Source: Megamerina dolium (taxonomy: Eukaryota > Arthropoda > Insecta > Diptera > Megamerinidae). Taken from it: a stretch of 64,000 bases of DNA. The notes beneath the pieces are model-generated. The model searched no databases. It had not been told where the DNA came from and was given only the letters and a program-made list of their open reading frames with translations. The position numbers and the translations under genes were made by a program. The stretch covers positions 11,203,872 through 11,267,871 of the forward strand of contig OY978530.1 in assembly GCA_963854835.1 (NCBI GenBank), written 5' to 3'. Positions 61,432 through 64,000 of this stretch are shown piece by piece. Numbering within the stretch: position 1 is the first letter of the stretch; each line of letters opens with the position of its first letter.

Positions 61432-62000
61432 AGTTTGGCATGCCCCACGTTTGGAAATAAAGAGCTTAAGCTTCTGCTGTGAGATCACTCACTAGTTCCA
61501 AATGGACAGCGAAACAGCAGTATATTGCTGTATACGCCTTTGTTGGTCGTTTTCCTCTAATTTTATAATGGAGAGTGAGCGGTTCGCAAAACTCCACGCC
61601 TGTATTGATGAAAGAAAGAGCTTTCTGCACTCCATATTAAGGCAAATTTGTCATTACTTGTTGAAATCGTGTCACCTAACCATCGTGCAACGTACGCAAT
61701 GTTGGACTACAGACTTTGCCATTATGATTCCATTAATTATCGAAAATCGTTGACGAGTTCGATACAATAATGCTTGTGGTCCACAATGTTTCTTCTTGTT
61801 ATTGACATGTGTTGTTGATGTGAGTTCCGGCTATGAGTAATTTCACAAGGAGATCATTGAAGTGCAACAAAATCTGATGTTTTGTTTCATTGAGTTTCAT
61901 TCGAATAAACGTCCTACTTAATGCCATTGGTTGTAACATGTCAAACTCGACGCGAAACAAACGTTTGAAATTATGATGAACTAGTATTAATCCAACCAAG
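61432..62000 (-). pseudogene. BEL/Pao integrase, core and N-terminal side
   Basis: Minus strand: RGKRPTKAYTAIYCCFAVHL near 61500-61560, LVSDLTAEA near 61478-61502, and FISKRGACQTLFCYNETN across the SINE junction (duplicated bases removed). The catalytic Asp expected in FCDN is Tyr here. A further 66-residue piece (HFNDLLVKLLIAGTH) at 61799-61999 is probably the zinc-binding side. Confidence 0.7.
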
Positions 62001-62002
62001 TA

Positions 62003-62427
62003 CAGGGTGATTTTTTAGCAATTTTCTTTTTGGCAGCTCAGCTGTTTTCGTGTAACATGTTACTGTCAGCCATGTTCAGTTTGGTCTATAATTTAACCAT
62101 GAATCGACTTACAAACGAACAACGTTTGTAGATTATTGAATTGCATCATCAAAATTCATGCTCGGTTCATTCATTCATTCATTTTATGGTCAGTTTGGGG
62201 GACCTTCTGAGGCGACTATTCGGAATCTTATGACTAAATTTCGCACCAAATTTGCATTACTGGACATTAAACCACCAACACGCATATGTAGAGTGCGGAC
62301 AGAGGAAAATATATTAGAGAAAGTATGCCAAAATTGGACCCAGCGTATGAACCATTTGAGGCGCAAATTTCTCTAAATTTTATGTGTTTCTTTTTATCAA
62401 ATCCAAAGGCTCTGAAAAATCACCCTG
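62003..62427 (+). mobile_element. MITE-like rosa mariner derivative, 425 bp
   Basis: Ends CAGGGTGATTTTTTAGC and AAAAATCACCCTG with TA on both sides (62001-62002, 62428-62429). It keeps the transposase N-terminus (MNRLTNEQRL near 62099, then a stop) and the last residues (KVCQNWTQRMNHLRR near 62320-62365), with the whole catalytic region deleted. Tandem ATTC units at 62167-62184 mark internal slippage. Inserted in the BEL element. Confidence 0.92.
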
Positions 62428-62429
62428 TA

Positions 62430-64000
62430 CAATCCGAGAGTCTCACCAAGAGATTAATTTTCGTTTGAAGTTAAGGTCCATCTGCACTTTTCGCGATAAC
62501 TTAGTTTCAATCTGTGCTGCTACTAATTCTAGCCTAGGCATAGTTTGTGTCTTAATTTGAGTCACTCTTGACTTGATGCATAATAAATTTACACTAATAG
62601 TGGAGCCGTCATTAATCGAACGCATATATATAGCTGCTCCATAAGCCTTCGATGAGGCATCTGTGAGGCAATGCAGTTGAACATTCTTTGGAAAATGTTC
62701 GTTGAATGCACGACGTGGTATACAAGTATCATTGATTGCATTGTTATCATTGCGGAATTGTCTTCATTCATCTTGATATGGATCTGAGAATTGATCGTCC
62801 CAGGCTAGTTTTAACAACCACAGTTGCTGAATTAATATTTTTGCCTTTACTATCACCGGGATTACTAGGCCAAGTGGATCATATATTTTAGCCAAGTCTG
62901 CTGCTCCCTTTTTAAAATGGTGAGTGTTTTGATGTTTGTTTTTATCCATATATTATCAGACGTTGGCCTCCGAACTAAACTCAGAGTTTTTGCTGATTTT
63001 TTATCATTTAATGGTAATTCCAAGTTGATTTCTTGGTCTTGAGAGGGAATTGCACTTAAAAGTTTCGGTTGGTTTCGCACCACTTTCTTAACTTATAGCT
63101 TGCGCTGTCATGAATGGTTTGCAAGTGCTGCTGCTTTTCGTTAACTATCTGACCCGGTTTGTGCATCATCGACATAAAAATGATTTTCCAGTGCTTGCGA
63201 CCCGAGTGGAAATTTATCCTTGTTTTCCATTGCTAAGCCTTTTAAGCATCGTATAGCAAGAAAAGGCGCTGAATCGATGATGAATCGCATGTATCGATTT
63301 GAAGTTTGTAATATTTAATTTAGGTTTATTACGTCATACGATCAGTCCTTGATCCTTCGGTTCAACGTGAAGTTGCCGGTGCATTTTCTCTATATCGGTT
63401 GTAAATCCAAACCGAAGCATGTGAAATCTTAGCAAAATTGCGAAAAACGTGCTTTATACAGTAGGTTCCATCAAAAGTATGTCGTTGAGTGAAATCCGTG
63501 TTGTTGTGTTCGCTGACGTGTTGAAGACTACCCGCAATTTTGTTGAGCTGCTTTCTGGTCGTATAACACAATGATGTAGAATAAAATAATGTGGTGTTAG
63601 TACATCTCTGCATCAATTTTGCACATGTGTCCAGGAGTTTCATATTCCTTCATGAATTCAATATATTGCTCTTGTATGTCCGGATTTCTAATGCAACGAG
63701 TCGGCTTGTGGCCATTTGTAGTGAATGTCCCAAAGCAAATGGCTCTTTTGCACAAACGTCCTTCTGATGATCTTTTAACCGTTTGAATGAAATGGTTTTC
63801 GTATTGTTGTGCTGCAACTGATAATGTGTTTCTATCCGTGTCGATTTCATCCAATTTCAATAGTTGCGTCAGCATTTCCATTGACTGATCTTTTTCTGAA
63901 TAAATTCCACAGAGTGCGTCAGATTGTGGTGACAGCTCCGTTTTATAAGTAACTATCCAGTCGAAGACCGTATTCTGAAAAATTGGCAAATTTGGTGTCA
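62430..64000 (-). pseudogene. BEL/Pao protease-RT-RNase H region, runs off the window
   Basis: Minus strand, upstream part of the element at 60312-62000. Protease/linker IFQNTVFDWIVTYKTELSPQ at 63930-63989 and LLKLDEID. RT pieces near 63100-63580. KGAADLAKIYDPLGLVIPVI then AKILIQQLWLLKLAWDDQF at 62775-62915, then KSRVTQIKTQTMPRLELVAA at 62500-62570, the RNase H-side motif. Frames change several times. gag lies beyond 64000. Confidence 0.83.

Overview
This 64 kb window is eukaryotic, dipteran DNA made almost entirely of transposable-element (TE) debris. The transposons (a rosa/DD41D mariner, several other mariners, an IR/DR-type Tc1, BEL/Pao, Ty3/gypsy and copia LTR elements, LOA/R1, RTE and Jockey non-LTR elements, a tRNA-derived SINE) suggest a higher fly, most likely a tephritid fruit fly. 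The order-level call is firm and the family-level call is an inference. No complete host gene, rRNA, functional tRNA or CRISPR array was seen.

The only host coding sequence I can support is one 142-bp exon at 40322-40463 (+). It encodes 46 codons of a C2 domain that reads as UNC-13/Munc13 C2B, with a good acceptor and a GTGAGT donor. If so, part or all of the window is intronic or near-genic sequence of a TE-inflated unc-13 locus. In Drosophila unc-13 lies on the dot chromosome (Muller F), and Muller F is the ancestral X in tephritids, which fits the TE load.

Layout. 0-8.6 kb: SINE, old LOA element, broken RTE pieces, gypsy fragment interrupted by a mariner, and a short non-autonomous mariner. 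8.6-19 kb: anonymous AT-rich DNA, a rosa mariner, SINE, a gag-protease relic and a tRNA-Lys-like relic. 19-25.5 kb: copia, LOA, R1 and RTE fragments. 25.5-31.5 kb: two copies of one LOA element as a 2.08-kb inverted repeat. 31.5-38.3 kb: an uncharacterised repetitive gene relic, BEL pieces, a mariner and an RTE endonuclease fragment. 39.8-42.4 kb: the unc-13 exon and a rosa relic. 43-50.8 kb: two 1651-bp Tc1 twins in TA arrays, a second copy of the short mariner, and a Tigger/pogo element nested in a mauritiana-type mariner. 50.9-58 kb: BEL, gypsy and Jockey fragments. 58.4-64 kb: a recent 5'-truncated RTE with a perfect target-site duplication, then a BEL element hit by a SINE and a rosa-derived MITE.

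Two patterns are not explained by ordinary annotation. (1) Short inverted repeats (perfect arms 11-19 bp, spacers 0-11 nt) sit at junctions where TE sequence has been deleted or two TE fragments meet, as if broken ends folded back and copied themselves. (2) (TA)n arrays separate TE fragments at nearly every major boundary. Every autonomous-type TE examined carries inactivating lesions except the RTE reverse-transcriptase frame at 58.4-60.0 kb, which is open but lacks its 5' part.
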